Shown here one piece after another: positions 42,235 through 50,769 of a stretch of DNA of 64,000 nt. Numbering within the stretch: position 1 is the first letter of the stretch; every line of letters begins with the position of its first letter. A program made the position numbers and the translations under genes. The notes beneath the pieces were generated by a model. That model was not told where the DNA came from and searched no databases. It saw only the letters and a list, made by a program, of their open reading frames with translations. Origin of the DNA: Streptomyces sp. NBC_01317 (GTDB lineage: Bacteria; Actinomycetota; Actinomycetes; Streptomycetales; Streptomycetaceae); the NCBI RefSeq assembly GCF_035961655.1, contig NZ_CP108393.1, positions 6,371,001-6,435,000 of the forward strand, written 5' to 3'.

Positions 42235-42322
42235 GCCCCCAACGCCAAGGTGGCGCCCCCGCCCGTGCGGCGGGGCGCCCCCGCCCGAACCCCGCCCAGA
42301 CAAAGCAGTTGCGTGGCCCCGC

Positions 42323-42328
42323 TAGACT
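42323..42328 (+). promoter_or_regulatory. -10 element of a leaderless promoter before the ABC-F gene
   Basis: TAGACT ends 7 bp before the ATG of the seven-codon peptide at 42336, the spacing expected when transcription starts at the A of the start codon. No good -35 hexamer is visible. Confidence 0.6.
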
Positions 42329-42335
42329 GGTGGCT

Positions 42336-42359
42336 ATGGCACTTCTCCTTGTGCATTAG
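42336..42359 (+). CDS. seven-residue leader peptide MALLLVH
   Basis: ATG GCA CTT CTC CTT GTG CAT TAG is a complete reading frame that starts where the mRNA is predicted to start, so it would be translated leaderlessly. It ends 64 bp before the ABC-F start codon. The downstream sequence can fold AAGACTC (42369-42375) onto GAGTCTT (42414-42420), which covers the ABC-F ribosome site. This is the layout of a translational attenuator in which ribosome stalling on the peptide frees the downstream gene. Confidence 0.65.
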   Translation: MALLLVH

Positions 42360-42368
42360 CCGGCGTCG

Positions 42369-42420
42369 AAGACTCTCCTCCGCCTGCCCTCTTCCGCCGT
42401 CCATACCGCCTTGGAGTCTT
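42369..42420 (+). promoter_or_regulatory. candidate attenuator stem sequestering the ABC-F ribosome site
   Basis: The perfect 7-bp arms AAGACTC and GAGTCTT enclose 38 nt. The 3' arm overlaps the TTGGAG ribosome-binding site that precedes GTG at 42424. Confidence 0.55.
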
Positions 42421-42423
42421 TCC

Positions 42424-44022
42424 GTGATCACCGCAACCGGTGTAGAACTGCGCGCCGGAGCCCGCGTCCTCATCGAGTCCGCCTCGTTCCGTATCGCCAA
42501 GGGGGACCGCATCGGTCTCGTCGGGCGCAACGGCGCGGGCAAGACCACCCTCACCAAGTGCCTCGCCGGCGAGGGGATCCCGGCCGCCGGGTCCATCACC
42601 CGCTCCGGTGAGGTCGGCTACCTCCCGCAGGACCCGCGCACCGGCGACCTGGACGTCCTCGCCCGCGACCGCGTCCTGTCCGCCCGCGACCTCGACTCCG
42701 TCCTGAGGAAGATGCGGGAGAACGAGGAGCGGATGGCCAACGGCCAGGGCGCCACCCGCGAGAAGGCCATGCGGAAGTACGAGCGCCTGGAGACGGAGTT
42801 CCTCACCAAGGGCGGGTACGCCGCCGAGGCCGAGGCCGCCACCATCGCCGCCGCGCTGGGCCTGCCCGACCGGGTGCTCGGCCAGCCCCTCCACACCCTC
42901 TCCGGCGGTCAGCGCCGCCGGATCGAGCTGGCCCGCATCCTCTTCTCCGACGCGGACACCCTCCTTCTCGACGAGCCCACGAACCACCTGGACGCGGACT
43001 CCATCGTCTGGCTGCGCGACTACCTCAAAAGCTACCGCGGCGGCTTCATCGTGATCTCCCACGATGTCGAGCTGGTCGAGACGGTGGTCAACAAGGTCTT
43101 CTACCTGGACGCCAACCGCGCCCAGATCGACGTCTACAACATGGGCTGGAAGCTCTACCAGCAGCAGCGCGAGTCGGACGAGAAGCGCCGCAAGCGCGAG
43201 CGGGCCAACGCCGAGAAGAAGGCCGCGACCCTGAACTCCCAGGCCGACAAGATGCGCGCGAAGGCCACCAAGACCGTCGCCGCGCAGAACATGGCCCGCC
43301 GCGCCGAGCGGCTGCTGTCCGGTCTTGAGCAGGTACGCCAGTCCGACAAGGTCGCCAAGCTCCGCTTCCCCGAGCCCGCGCCCTGCGGCAAGACCCCGCT
43401 GACGGCGGAGGGCCTGTCCAAGTCGTACGGCTCGCTGGAGATCTTCACCGACGTCGACCTCGCCATCGACAAGGGCTCCCGGGTGGTCATCCTCGGCCTC
43501 AACGGCGCGGGCAAGACGACGCTGCTGCGGCTGCTGGCCGGGGTCGAGAAGCCGGACACCGGAGCGGTCACCCCGGGCCACGGCCTCAAGCTGGGGTATT
43601 ACGCGCAGGAGCACGAGACCCTGGACCCCGAGCGCTCCGTCCTGGAGAACATGCGCTCCTCCGCGCCCGACCTGGACCTGGTCGAGGTCCGCAAGACGCT
43701 CGGTTCCTTCCTCTTCTCCGGGGACGACGTCGACAAGCCCGCCGGGGTCCTGTCCGGCGGCGAGAAGACCCGTCTCGCGCTGGCCACCCTCGTCGTCTCG
43801 GCGGCCAACGTGCTGCTCCTCGACGAGCCGACGAACAACCTCGACCCGGCCAGCCGCGAGGAGATCCTCGGGGCCCTCCGTACGTACAAGGGCGCCGTCA
43901 TCCTCGTCACACACGACGAGGGTGCCGTCCACGCGCTGGAGCCCGAGCGGATCATCCTGCTGCCCGACGGGGTCGAGGACCTCTGGGGCGCCGACTACGC
44001 GGACCTCGTGGCGCTCGCCTGA
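42424..44022 (+). CDS. ABC-F family ATPase (ribosome-associated)
   Basis: The 532-residue protein has two ABC cassettes and no membrane segments. The first cassette has GRNGAGKTTLTKCLAG, LSGGQRRRIELARIL and LLLDEPTNHLDADS. The second has GLNGAGKTTLLRLLAG, LSGGEKTRLALATLVV and LLLDEPTNNLDPAS. Between them is a charged linker (residues ~240-310, rich in EKRRKRERANAEKKAAT), the P-site tRNA interaction motif of ABC-F proteins. Members protect ribosomes from antibiotics or rescue stalled translation. Which of these applies here is not readable. The leader peptide and attenuator upstream favour antibiotic-induced expression. Confidence 0.88.
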   Translation: MITATGVELRAGARVLIESASFRIAKGDRIGLVGRNGAGKTTLTKCLAGEGIPAAGSITRSGEVGYLPQDPRTGDLDVLARDRVLSARDLDSVLRKMRENEERMANGQGATREKAMRKYERLETEFLTKGGYAAEAEAATIAAALGLPDRVLGQPLHTLSGGQRRRIELARILFSDADTLLLDEPTNHLDADSIVWLRDYLKSYRGGFIVISHDVELVETVVNKVFYLDANRAQIDVYNMGWKLYQQQRESDEKRRKRERANAEKKAATLNSQADKMRAKATKTVAAQNMARRAERLLSGLEQVRQSDKVAKLRFPEPAPCGKTPLTAEGLSKSYGSLEIFTDVDLAIDKGSRVVILGLNGAGKTTLLRLLAGVEKPDTGAVTPGHGLKLGYYAQEHETLDPERSVLENMRSSAPDLDLVEVRKTLGSFLFSGDDVDKPAGVLSGGEKTRLALATLVVSAANVLLLDEPTNNLDPASREEILGALRTYKGAVILVTHDEGAVHALEPERIILLPDGVEDLWGADYADLVALA

Positions 44023-44068
44023 GGCTCCCCGGCCACGTGAGGCGCGGTTCCCGTCCGGGGCCGCGCCC

Positions 44069-44124
44069 GGTGATCCACATCCGGTGATCCACTCCCGATG
44101 GATCATTCGGCTCAGCGGTGATCC
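44069..44124 (+). repeat. GGTGATCC repeats in a 399-bp gap
   Basis: GGTGATCCAC occurs at 44069 and 44083 (14-bp period) and GGTGATCC at 44117, with GGATCA between. The same octamer occurs upstream of the conservon (49213 reversed, 49279, 49294). The gap 44023-44421 otherwise shows no gene. Confidence 0.5.
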
Positions 44125-44421
44125 TTCATCTGAGTGAGACGGTCTCGTACTCCGGCGCGTCGTGAGACGGACCGGACCGTACCCGACCCCGCTCTGGCCA
44201 TTTTCCGACATCAGGCTTCTGACCTGCGCCTTCGGTTAAAGAGCGGGTCAAGAGCGGCTGCGGCCCTGTCCGGAATTCAGTCAGAACTCGGCGTCCCTGA
44301 CGTACGCGGCCCCCGAAGCGCGCCAAAGCTCGTCGCACGGACCTTGCCGAATGGGTGGCCAGGACGGCGCCAAGGGGTGATCATGAGAAGTCCAGAGCGC
44401 ACTTCCCACGAGGAGGCACGG

Positions 44422-44643
44422 GTGGCCGAGACTCTGAAGAAGGGCAGCCGGGTAACCGGCGCCGCGCGCGACAAGCTCGCGGCAGACCTGAAGAAGAAAT
44501 ACGACAACGGTGCGAGCATCCGGGCGCTGGCCGAAGAAACAGGCCGCTCCTACGGATTCGTCCACCGGATGCTCAGCGAGTCCGGAGTCACACTCCGGGG
44601 ACGCGGCGGAGCGACGCGAGGCAAGAAGGCCGCTGCGGCCTGA
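44422..44643 (+). CDS. small helix-turn-helix protein
   Basis: The 73-residue basic protein reads LADLKKKYDNGASIRALAEE then TGRSYGFVHRMLSESGVTLR, a complete helix-turn-helix like those of recombinase/resolvase C termini, and ends in a Gly/Lys-rich tail (RGKKAAAA). It presumably binds DNA. GTG at 44422 follows AGGAGG by 5 bp and is preferred over the ATG at 44383. Confidence 0.78.
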   Translation: MAETLKKGSRVTGAARDKLAADLKKKYDNGASIRALAEETGRSYGFVHRMLSESGVTLRGRGGATRGKKAAAA

Positions 44644-44771
44644 CGACCGAACGTGGCTCCTCCCGGCCACCGGTTCGGTGGTGGCCACCCGGCCGACCGC
44701 GACGTCGGCCTGGTGGTTACTGTGCAGTCACTTAGCTCGAACGGCTGACTGCCCGAACCGGAGGCGCCCCC

Positions 44772-45563
44772 ATGACTTCGCTCGATCCAGTACTCGACAA
44801 GGACGGCGTACGGCTCACCGTCGAGGACGCGGTCGCCACGGTGACGTTGACCAACCCGGCCAAACGCAACGCTCAGTCTCCCGCTCTGTGGCGGGCGTTG
44901 TCGGAAGCCGGACGGTCGTTGCCGGGCAGTGTGCGGGTTGTCATCCTGCGCGGTGAGGGAGTCTCCTTCTCCGCCGGGCTCGACCGGCAGGCGTTCACCC
45001 CCGAGGGGTTCGACGGGGAGCCTACTTTCCTCGATCTCGCGCGCGAGTCCGACGAGGCTCTCGACGCGGCGATCGCCGGGTACCAGGACGGATTCACCTG
45101 GCTGCGGCGCAACGACCTCGTGTCGATCGCGGCGGTCCAGGGGCATGCCATCGGGGCGGGCTTCCAGCTCGCCCTGGCGTGCGATCTCCGGGTGGTGACG
45201 CCCGACGTCCAGTTCGCCATGCGCGAGACCGGCCTCGGCATCGTCCCCGACCTCACCGGTACGCATCCGCTGGTGGCACTGGTGGGATACGCCCGCGCGC
45301 TGGAGATCTGCGCGACGGGCCGCTTCGTCCAGGCGGCGGAGGCCGAGCGCACCGGGCTCGCCAACCTCGTGGTCGGTACGGACGAGCTGGACGCGGCGGT
45401 GAAGGACCTGGCGGCCGCGCTGCTGGCGGCTCCGCGCGACGCGGTGATCGAGACGAAGGCGCTGCTGGCCGGCGCGGCGGGCCGCACCTTCGACGAACAG
45501 CGCGCCGCCGAGCGCGCCGCACAGGCGCGCCGCCTCCGCGACCTGGCGGGCCTGTCGGACTGA
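44772..45563 (+). CDS. enoyl-CoA hydratase/isomerase (crotonase) family protein
   Basis: The 263-residue protein has VTLTNPAKRNAQSPALWRAL, FSAGLDRQAF for CoA binding, VQGHAIGAGFQLALACDLRV as the oxyanion-hole motif, and FAMRETGLGIVPDLTGTHPL. One catalytic Glu position is met by RETGLG. The second, usually Glu/Gly in GxxPxxGGT, is Asp-Leu-Thr here, so hydratase activity is not assured. It acts on an acyl-CoA substrate. CGGAGG precedes the ATG. Confidence 0.85.
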   Translation: MTSLDPVLDKDGVRLTVEDAVATVTLTNPAKRNAQSPALWRALSEAGRSLPGSVRVVILRGEGVSFSAGLDRQAFTPEGFDGEPTFLDLARESDEALDAAIAGYQDGFTWLRRNDLVSIAAVQGHAIGAGFQLALACDLRVVTPDVQFAMRETGLGIVPDLTGTHPLVALVGYARALEICATGRFVQAAEAERTGLANLVVGTDELDAAVKDLAAALLAAPRDAVIETKALLAGAAGRTFDEQRAAERAAQARRLRDLAGLSD

Positions 45564-45652
45564 CGACGCGCCCCTGCTGCCCCTGACGGGTGGCCCCGGA
45601 CCGTACGGGAAGCCCCGCCTCCCGTACGGCCCCGCGCCCCCGGGCACGCCCC

Positions 45653-46435
45653 TCAGTCCTCGGCCGGCCCGTGGTCGGCCTGCGCCTCCACCGCCGTGAC
45701 CAGCACCGTCACCGGCGACGTCCCCGTCGCGGTCACCGCCTCGCGGACCGCTCGTGCCACCGTCGGCGCGTGGTGGCCCGGTGCCGTCGCCACCTCCACC
45801 CGTACCTGGTCCCAGGTGACGGTCACCGCCGTGCCCAGGGTCCCGGTCAGGTACGCGACCCCCGGCACCCCGGCCGCCGCCCGCGCCGCCTCGCCCTTCG
45901 CCGGAGCGGCCCGTCCCCCGACCGGCCCAGTGGCCGCCGACTTTCTGACGGCCTCCGCCCCCGGCCCGGCGGCCGGCTCCACCAGGCCCGTGATCCGCAG
46001 GTCGACCTCCGCCACGTCCAGCCCCAGCCGCTCCTCCGCCGCCCCGGCCAGCACCTCGCGCAACCGCTGCGCCACCACCATCAGCGGCTCACCCGTCGTC
46101 GCCGTGAACTCCCCGTCGATCCGCAGCGGTACGGATACGGCCGCACCCGGCGCCGGGGGCACCACGGGCAGCCCCGGCCCGTCCCGGTCGGCCGGGGAGA
46201 GCCACAACCCGCCCAGCGACGCGCCCGGCACCCCCACCGCCGCGCGCCGCAGCTCCGCCGTCGCCGCCTGCTCCGTCACCCAGATGCCCTCGGACGGACC
46301 GCCCGAAGGGAGCAGCCGGCCCAGACCCAGCCGCTGCCGCACCGCGGCCGTCCATCCGGGGGAGCCCTGGCCGTCGGTGCCCCGGTCCGAGGTGTCCGAA
46401 GGGCCCTGGCCGTCCCTGCTGTGCGCTGTCGTCAT
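45653..46435 (-). CDS. Asp23-cluster-associated protein, divergent
   Basis: The 260-residue protein has an acidic Ser/Asp N terminus, then WVTEQAATAELRRAAVGVPG and two beta-alpha repeats (VVAQRLREVLAGAAEERLGL with DVAEVDLRITGLVE; HAPTVARAVREAVTATGTSP with VTVLVTAVEAQ). The strand-helix-strand pattern resembles two degenerate Asp23/Gls24 units. Streptomyces homologues are often annotated with an unrelated viral P10 name, which I would not follow. It is divergent from the Asp23 gene, and CCGTATGTACGG (46448-46459) lies in the gap. Confidence 0.65.
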   Translation of the reverse strand: MTTAHSRDGQGPSDTSDRGTDGQGSPGWTAAVRQRLGLGRLLPSGGPSEGIWVTEQAATAELRRAAVGVPGASLGGLWLSPADRDGPGLPVVPPAPGAAVSVPLRIDGEFTATTGEPLMVVAQRLREVLAGAAEERLGLDVAEVDLRITGLVEPAAGPGAEAVRKSAATGPVGGRAAPAKGEAARAAAGVPGVAYLTGTLGTAVTVTWDQVRVEVATAPGHHAPTVARAVREAVTATGTSPVTVLVTAVEAQADHGPAED

Positions 46436-46522
46436 GTCCCCAGCCTGCCGTATGTACGGTGCGTAACGGCCCAAGCACCCCTAATGTGTGCAAAGGAGTC
46501 GATCACCGAGCGGAAAGGGCGA

Positions 46523-47026
46523 ATGGCGATGTCAGACACCGCATCCCGTAATCAGTCCGAGTCTTCCGTCAGGGAGGGGGTGGGAGACGAGGGGCGCAGG
46601 GTCTCCGCGGGCAAGCGCGGCGGCGGCGCCCCCGGCTCGCGCGGCCGTACCACCATCGCCGACGGCGTGGTGGAGAAGATCGCCGGTCTCGCGGCCCGTG
46701 ACGTGGTCGGCGTGCACGCCATGGGCAGCGGGATGTCCCGCACCTTCGGCGCCGTCCGCGACCGGGTGCCCGGCACCGGGTCGTCCAAGTCCGTCAGCCG
46801 GGGCGTGAAGGCCGAGGTCGGCGAGGTGCAGGCCGCCCTCGACCTGGAGATCGTCGTCGACTACGGCGTGTCGATCACCGAGGTCGCCCGGGTGGTGCGG
46901 GAGAACGTCATCTCCGCCGTGGAGCGGATGACGGGCCTGGAGGTCGTCGAGGTCAACATCGCGGTCAGCGACGTCAAGCTGCCCGACGAAGAGGACGACG
47001 ACGACTCGGACACCCGAGTCCAGTAA
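46523..47026 (+). CDS. Asp23/Gls24 envelope-stress protein
   Basis: The 167-residue protein has a basic disordered N terminus, then the Asp23 core: RGRTTIADGVVEKIAGLAAR, DVVGVHAMG, VQAALDLEIVVDYGVSITEV, ARVVRENVISAVERMTGLEV and VNIAVSDVKLPDEEDDDD with an acidic tail. In firmicutes Asp23 binds AmaP at the membrane, and the AmaP-like gene is five genes downstream here. The next four genes run in the same direction with short gaps or overlaps. Confidence 0.88.
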   Translation: MAMSDTASRNQSESSVREGVGDEGRRVSAGKRGGGAPGSRGRTTIADGVVEKIAGLAARDVVGVHAMGSGMSRTFGAVRDRVPGTGSSKSVSRGVKAEVGEVQAALDLEIVVDYGVSITEVARVVRENVISAVERMTGLEVVEVNIAVSDVKLPDEEDDDDSDTRVQ

Positions 47027-47067
47027 GGGGTGGGGGAGACGGACGCGAAGCGGAGAAGGAGCGCACG

Positions 47068-47259
47068 ATGAGCATGGCGATGGTCGGTGTGTTGGCCGGT
47101 ATCGCGCTCGGGTTCGCCGGATATTTCGGCGGTTTCGGAGCGTTTGTGGTGGTGGCCGTGCTGGGCGCGGCCGGGTTTGTCGCCGGGAAGTTCGCGGACG
47201 GCGATCTGGAGCCCGGCGACTTCTTCCGCAGTCGCGACCGCGACGGCCGGCGGCGGTGA
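47068..47259 (+). CDS. small membrane protein of the Asp23 cluster
   Basis: The 63-residue protein has one or two membrane helices (residues 4-40, Gly/Ala/Phe-rich) and a charged tail (DLEPGDFFRSRDRDGRRR). It has the size and topology of DUF2273-like proteins that accompany Asp23 genes. GAAGGAGCG precedes the ATG. Confidence 0.7.
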   Translation: MSMAMVGVLAGIALGFAGYFGGFGAFVVVAVLGAAGFVAGKFADGDLEPGDFFRSRDRDGRRR

Positions 47260-47265
47260 TCCCGC

Positions 47266-47613
47266 GTGGCCGGTGACCAGGTGGTGGCCGCCGAGCGCGG
47301 AGTGACGACGATCGCGGACCGCGTCGTGGCGAAGATCGCCGCGCGCGCCGCGAGGGAGGCGCTCGACCGCGTACCGGAAGGCGGGGAGGCACCGCACGCC
47401 TCGGTGACGGTGCATCACGGCGCCGCGCGGGTGCGGGTCGGACTGGAGCTGGACTACCCCTCCGACATCGGCGCCCGCTGCGGCGCCGTACGGCAGCGGG
47501 TCGCCCAGCGGGTGCACGGGCTGGCGGGTGTGGAGGTGGCCGAGGTGGTGGTCCAGGTCGAACGCCTGCACTCCGTGCACACGCGGGGCGCCGACCGGGG
47601 GAGGATCCGATGA
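47266..47613 (+). CDS. second Asp23-family protein
   Basis: The 115-residue protein repeats the Asp23 pattern (RGVTTIADRVVAKIAARAAR, VTVHHGAARVRVGLELDYPS, VRQRVAQRVHGLAGVEVAEV) without the long N-terminal extension of the first copy. GTG starts 7 bp after the previous stop, and its own stop overlaps the next start (ATGA). Confidence 0.8.
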   Translation: MAGDQVVAAERGVTTIADRVVAKIAARAAREALDRVPEGGEAPHASVTVHHGAARVRVGLELDYPSDIGARCGAVRQRVAQRVHGLAGVEVAEVVVQVERLHSVHTRGADRGRIR

Positions 47614-48374
47614 GCGGACCATCCGACGAGTCGCACGAGTCGCACGAGCCCGGCGGGTCCCACGTGTCGGACGCGCGACACGGGCGACACGGGCGACACG
47701 GCCGGGACGGCGGCGTCGACCTCGCCAAGCACGGGGAGGGAGACGGTGTCCCGCCGGCCGGCGGGTCCGCCGCGGCCGCGAGCCACGAGCCGAGACCCCC
47801 CTCCCCGGACGGCGCCACCGTCTCCGGTGGCAAAGCGGGCCGCTTCTGGTCCGCGCGCCGGATCCCCGCCGCCGTGGCCGCCGCGATCATCCTGGGCGCC
47901 GCCGGCCTGGTGCTGTACGACGTCGCGGCGGTACGGGCCGGGCACCACGCGATGTACTGGCGCCGCAGACTGGCCGAGGAACTGGCCGAACAGCCGCTCG
48001 ACGAGACGTGGCTCATGCTCTCGGCCTGTGTGGCGATGGCACTCGGCGTCTGGCTGATCCTCCTCGCCCTGACCCCGGGCCTCCGCGCCCTGCTCCCGAT
48101 GCGCCGCGACTTCGGCCACGTACGGGCCGGCCTCGACCGGTCCGCCGCCGCGCTCGTCCTGCGCGACCGGGCCATGGAGGTCTCGGGCGTACGGTCCGCG
48201 CGGGTCCGGGTGCGCCGGCGCAAGGCACGGGTCCGCGCGCTGTCCCACTTCCGTGAACTGGACGACGTACGGGCCGATCTGGACAGCGCCCTCGGCGCCG
48301 GCCTGGGGGACCTGGGTCTCGCCAGGCCGCTCGCCCTGTCGGTACGGGTCCGCAGGCCCAAGAAGAAGGGGTGA
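47610..48374 (+). CDS. DUF6286-type membrane protein
   Basis: The 254-residue protein has a hydrophilic N terminus with a His-rich repeat (HGRHGRHGRDG), two membrane helices (RIPAAVAAAIILGAAGLVLYD near 90 and LSACVAMALGVWLILLALTP near 145) and a C-terminal domain with Asp23-like strand/helix alternation (VSGVRSARVRVRRRKARVRA). It is translationally coupled to the preceding Asp23-family gene. Confidence 0.72.
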   Translation: MSGPSDESHESHEPGGSHVSDARHGRHGRHGRDGGVDLAKHGEGDGVPPAGGSAAAASHEPRPPSPDGATVSGGKAGRFWSARRIPAAVAAAIILGAAGLVLYDVAAVRAGHHAMYWRRRLAEELAEQPLDETWLMLSACVAMALGVWLILLALTPGLRALLPMRRDFGHVRAGLDRSAAALVLRDRAMEVSGVRSARVRVRRRKARVRALSHFRELDDVRADLDSALGAGLGDLGLARPLALSVRVRRPKKKG

Positions 48375-48378
48375 CCGG

Positions 48379-49125
48379 ATGAGCCGGCGCGGCGAGAAGC
48401 GCGGGACGGACCGTCAGGCGAAGAAGGAGCAGAAGGAACAGAAGCAGTGGCGGTCGAGGCAGGCCAAGAAGGCGAAGCACGAGCAGAGCGAGAAGAAGGC
48501 CGGCCACGGCCACGGGGGCGCGTCCAAGCCCGGCCGTACCGGCGGGGTGTTCCGGATCGTCAACCGGGTCCTGCTCGGTCTCCTCGGCCTGGTGCTGCTC
48601 CTCGCCGGGGGTGTGGTGGTCGCCCAGGGGCAGGGCTGGTCGGTGCCCGGCTGGTGGCCGTACAGCGGACCGCACGACGTCCTGCTGACCCGTCACAACC
48701 GGCAGCGCTACCGCGACGACGGCTGGTGGTGGCCGGTGATCATCGCCGCCCTGGCGGTCATCGTGGTCCTGACGCTGTGCTGGCTGCTGGCACAGTTCCG
48801 GCGGGCGCGGCTGGCCGAAATTCTCGTCGAGAGCGGCGACGGTGAAGGCGCGCTGCTGCGCGGGCGGGCACTCGAAGGGGTGCTGGAGAGCGAGGCGGGG
48901 TCCCTCGATGGAGTGGCAGGTGCGCGCGCCAGGTTGACGGGCCGTCGTACGGCGCCCGCCGCGCGGGTCCAGCTCCTGCTGGAGCCGCACGCCGATCCCG
49001 GCGGCGCGATGAACCGCCTGACGGGCGAGGCGCTGGCCCACGCGCGCGGCTCCGCCGGGCTGGAGGCGCTGCCGGCGGAGGTCAGGCTGCGGGCCGCCAA
49101 GCATCGCCCCGAGAGAGTGAATTGA
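48379..49125 (+). CDS. amaP: AmaP-like alkaline-shock membrane anchor
   Basis: The 248-residue protein starts with about 55 Lys/Glu/Gln-rich residues, has a first helix (VLLGLLGLVLLLAGGVVVAQ), an extracytoplasmic loop with Trp residues (GWSVPGWWPYSGP, DGWWWPV), a second helix (VIIAALAVIVVLTLCWLLAQ) and a cytoplasmic domain. This is the AmaP layout: a membrane anchor that recruits Asp23. It ends the cluster. Confidence 0.75.
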   Translation: MSRRGEKRGTDRQAKKEQKEQKQWRSRQAKKAKHEQSEKKAGHGHGGASKPGRTGGVFRIVNRVLLGLLGLVLLLAGGVVVAQGQGWSVPGWWPYSGPHDVLLTRHNRQRYRDDGWWWPVIIAALAVIVVLTLCWLLAQFRRARLAEILVESGDGEGALLRGRALEGVLESEAGSLDGVAGARARLTGRRTAPAARVQLLLEPHADPGGAMNRLTGEALAHARGSAGLEALPAEVRLRAAKHRPERVN

Positions 49126-49198
49126 CGGAGAGTGGTCGATCGGTGACGCATCTGGTGTCTCTGTAGCCCCATTCGTCCCATGGTTTCTGATTCTCCCG

Positions 49199-49301
49199 TT
49201 GACTGGTCCTATGGATCACCGATAGGGCTATACGGCGGCCCGGAGCGGCGGCCGGATTCTCTGTGGCCCGTTTCGGCCGGTGATCCGTGCGGCGGCGGTG
49301 A
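49199..49301 (+). promoter_or_regulatory. probable conservon promoter region with GGTGATCC repeats
   Basis: TTGACT (49199-49204) is followed after 18 bp by TAGGGC (49223-49228). CCTAT and ATAGG form an inverted pair around GGATCACC (49213-49220). Two further GGTGATCC copies lie at 49279 and 49294. Confidence 0.4.
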
Positions 49302-49392
49302 TCCGCGCGACAACAGTGAAACGGCGACGACAGTGATGTGACGGGGTTACAGCTATGGCAAGTGGTGCCACTGCCGGTCCACGGCGGTGTGA

Positions 49393-50769
49393 GTGATGCC
49401 CGTTCCGTGGTGGCGGCAGAGACGGCGGGCCGAGAGCGCCCTGGCCGACGCGCAGTCCGTGTTCGACGCGCGGCTGGCGTACGGCGAGAGACTCCAGCAG
49501 GACCGGGTGGCCGCGCTGGAGGGCGAGATCGCCCGGCTGGGCGCGGAGCTGGCCGGGAAGGACGACCTGGTGCGGTCGGTCGTCGCCGAGGTGCGCCACA
49601 CGGCCGCCACCCGGCTGCCCGAGCTGGCGATGGCCACCGCGCACCCCCACGTGGTGGTCCCCGGGCTGCGCGACGAACAGCTGGCCGGCTCCGAGATCGA
49701 TGTGTCGCTCGGCCAGGTGCTCGACCAGGTGCGGCAGCTGGTCGTGGACGAGCGGGTACGGGGCGACGACGCGGCCAAGGCCGTGATGCGGGGCGTCATG
49801 GGCAAGCTCCAGGCGCTCCACTACCGGCAGCAGACCTTCCTCCAGGGCATGCAGGAGCGGTACGACCATCCGGACGTGGCCGAGGACCTGGTGCGCCTGG
49901 ACGAGCTCAACGAGCTGAACCTCCGGCTCGTCCAGGGCCTGGCCGTGATGTGCGGGAGGTGGCCGGGGCTGGCCCGGGGGGACTCGCCGGTGCAGGGCAT
50001 CGTCAAGAGCGCCGCCGGGCGGGTCGTCGGCTACCAGCGGATCGCGACGCCCAGCTACCACGTCCGCGGCCGGCTGGGGGTGGTGGCCCGCGCCGTCGAA
50101 CCGCTGGCCATGGTCCTCGCCGAGCTGCTCGACAACGCGCTCAGCCACTCCCCGAGCAACATCGACATCGAGGTGGAGGTGAAACACGGCGCGAGCGGCT
50201 GCACCTTCTTCATCACCGACTGGGGACTGGGCATGGAGGCGGACGAGCTGGCGCGGGCCAACGGGCTCGCCGCCGGTGATCTGGCGCTGCTCTTCACCGA
50301 GCTGGAGGGCGAACCGCCCGGCATCGGCCTGCCGGTGGCCGGTGCCATCGCCCGGCAGTACGGCCTGCGCACCGTCCTGGAGCGGGCCCCGTACAGCAAC
50401 GGGCTGCGCGCCGCCGTCCTCGTACCGGAGTCACTGCTGATCATGGTCAAGGAGGACTCGGTGGCGCCGAACACGGTGTCACCCAACGTGCCCTCCCCAC
50501 GCGTTCCGATCCTGGGCGACGAGGAGCCGCTTCCCGTGCATGTTTCCGCGTACACCCCCGCGACGGGCCCGGGCGGTCTGCCCCAGCGCAGGGGGATGCG
50601 CGCCCGGGCGGCGGCCGGCGCGGCCGGCGGCGTCCCCGACGCGCCCGGTGCGCCGGATCCCAGCCCGGCGGAGAACCAGAGCCGGTGGGCCGCGGTCCAG
50701 TCCGGCACGGCGGCCGGCCGCGCCGCCCCGGACCAGCCCGACCACCCCTCCGAAGAAGGACAGCCATGA
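49393..50769 (+). CDS. cvnA: conservon sensor-kinase-like protein CvnA
   Basis: The 458-residue protein has an N-terminal coiled coil (residues ~12-55), a helical middle region (RLDELNELNLRLVQGLAVMC) and a HATPase domain with N box LAELLDNALSHSP, G1 ITDWGLGME and G2 PPGIGLPVAGAIA. The tail from residue ~350 is disordered and Pro/Ala-rich. I see no membrane helix, so this is the short cytosolic type of CvnA. Conservons act as G-protein-like switches in streptomycete development. The stop overlaps cvnB (ATGA). Confidence 0.88.
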   Translation: MMPVPWWRQRRRAESALADAQSVFDARLAYGERLQQDRVAALEGEIARLGAELAGKDDLVRSVVAEVRHTAATRLPELAMATAHPHVVVPGLRDEQLAGSEIDVSLGQVLDQVRQLVVDERVRGDDAAKAVMRGVMGKLQALHYRQQTFLQGMQERYDHPDVAEDLVRLDELNELNLRLVQGLAVMCGRWPGLARGDSPVQGIVKSAAGRVVGYQRIATPSYHVRGRLGVVARAVEPLAMVLAELLDNALSHSPSNIDIEVEVKHGASGCTFFITDWGLGMEADELARANGLAAGDLALLFTELEGEPPGIGLPVAGAIARQYGLRTVLERAPYSNGLRAAVLVPESLLIMVKEDSVAPNTVSPNVPSPRVPILGDEEPLPVHVSAYTPATGPGGLPQRRGMRARAAAGAAGGVPDAPGAPDPSPAENQSRWAAVQSGTAAGRAAPDQPDHPSEEGQP

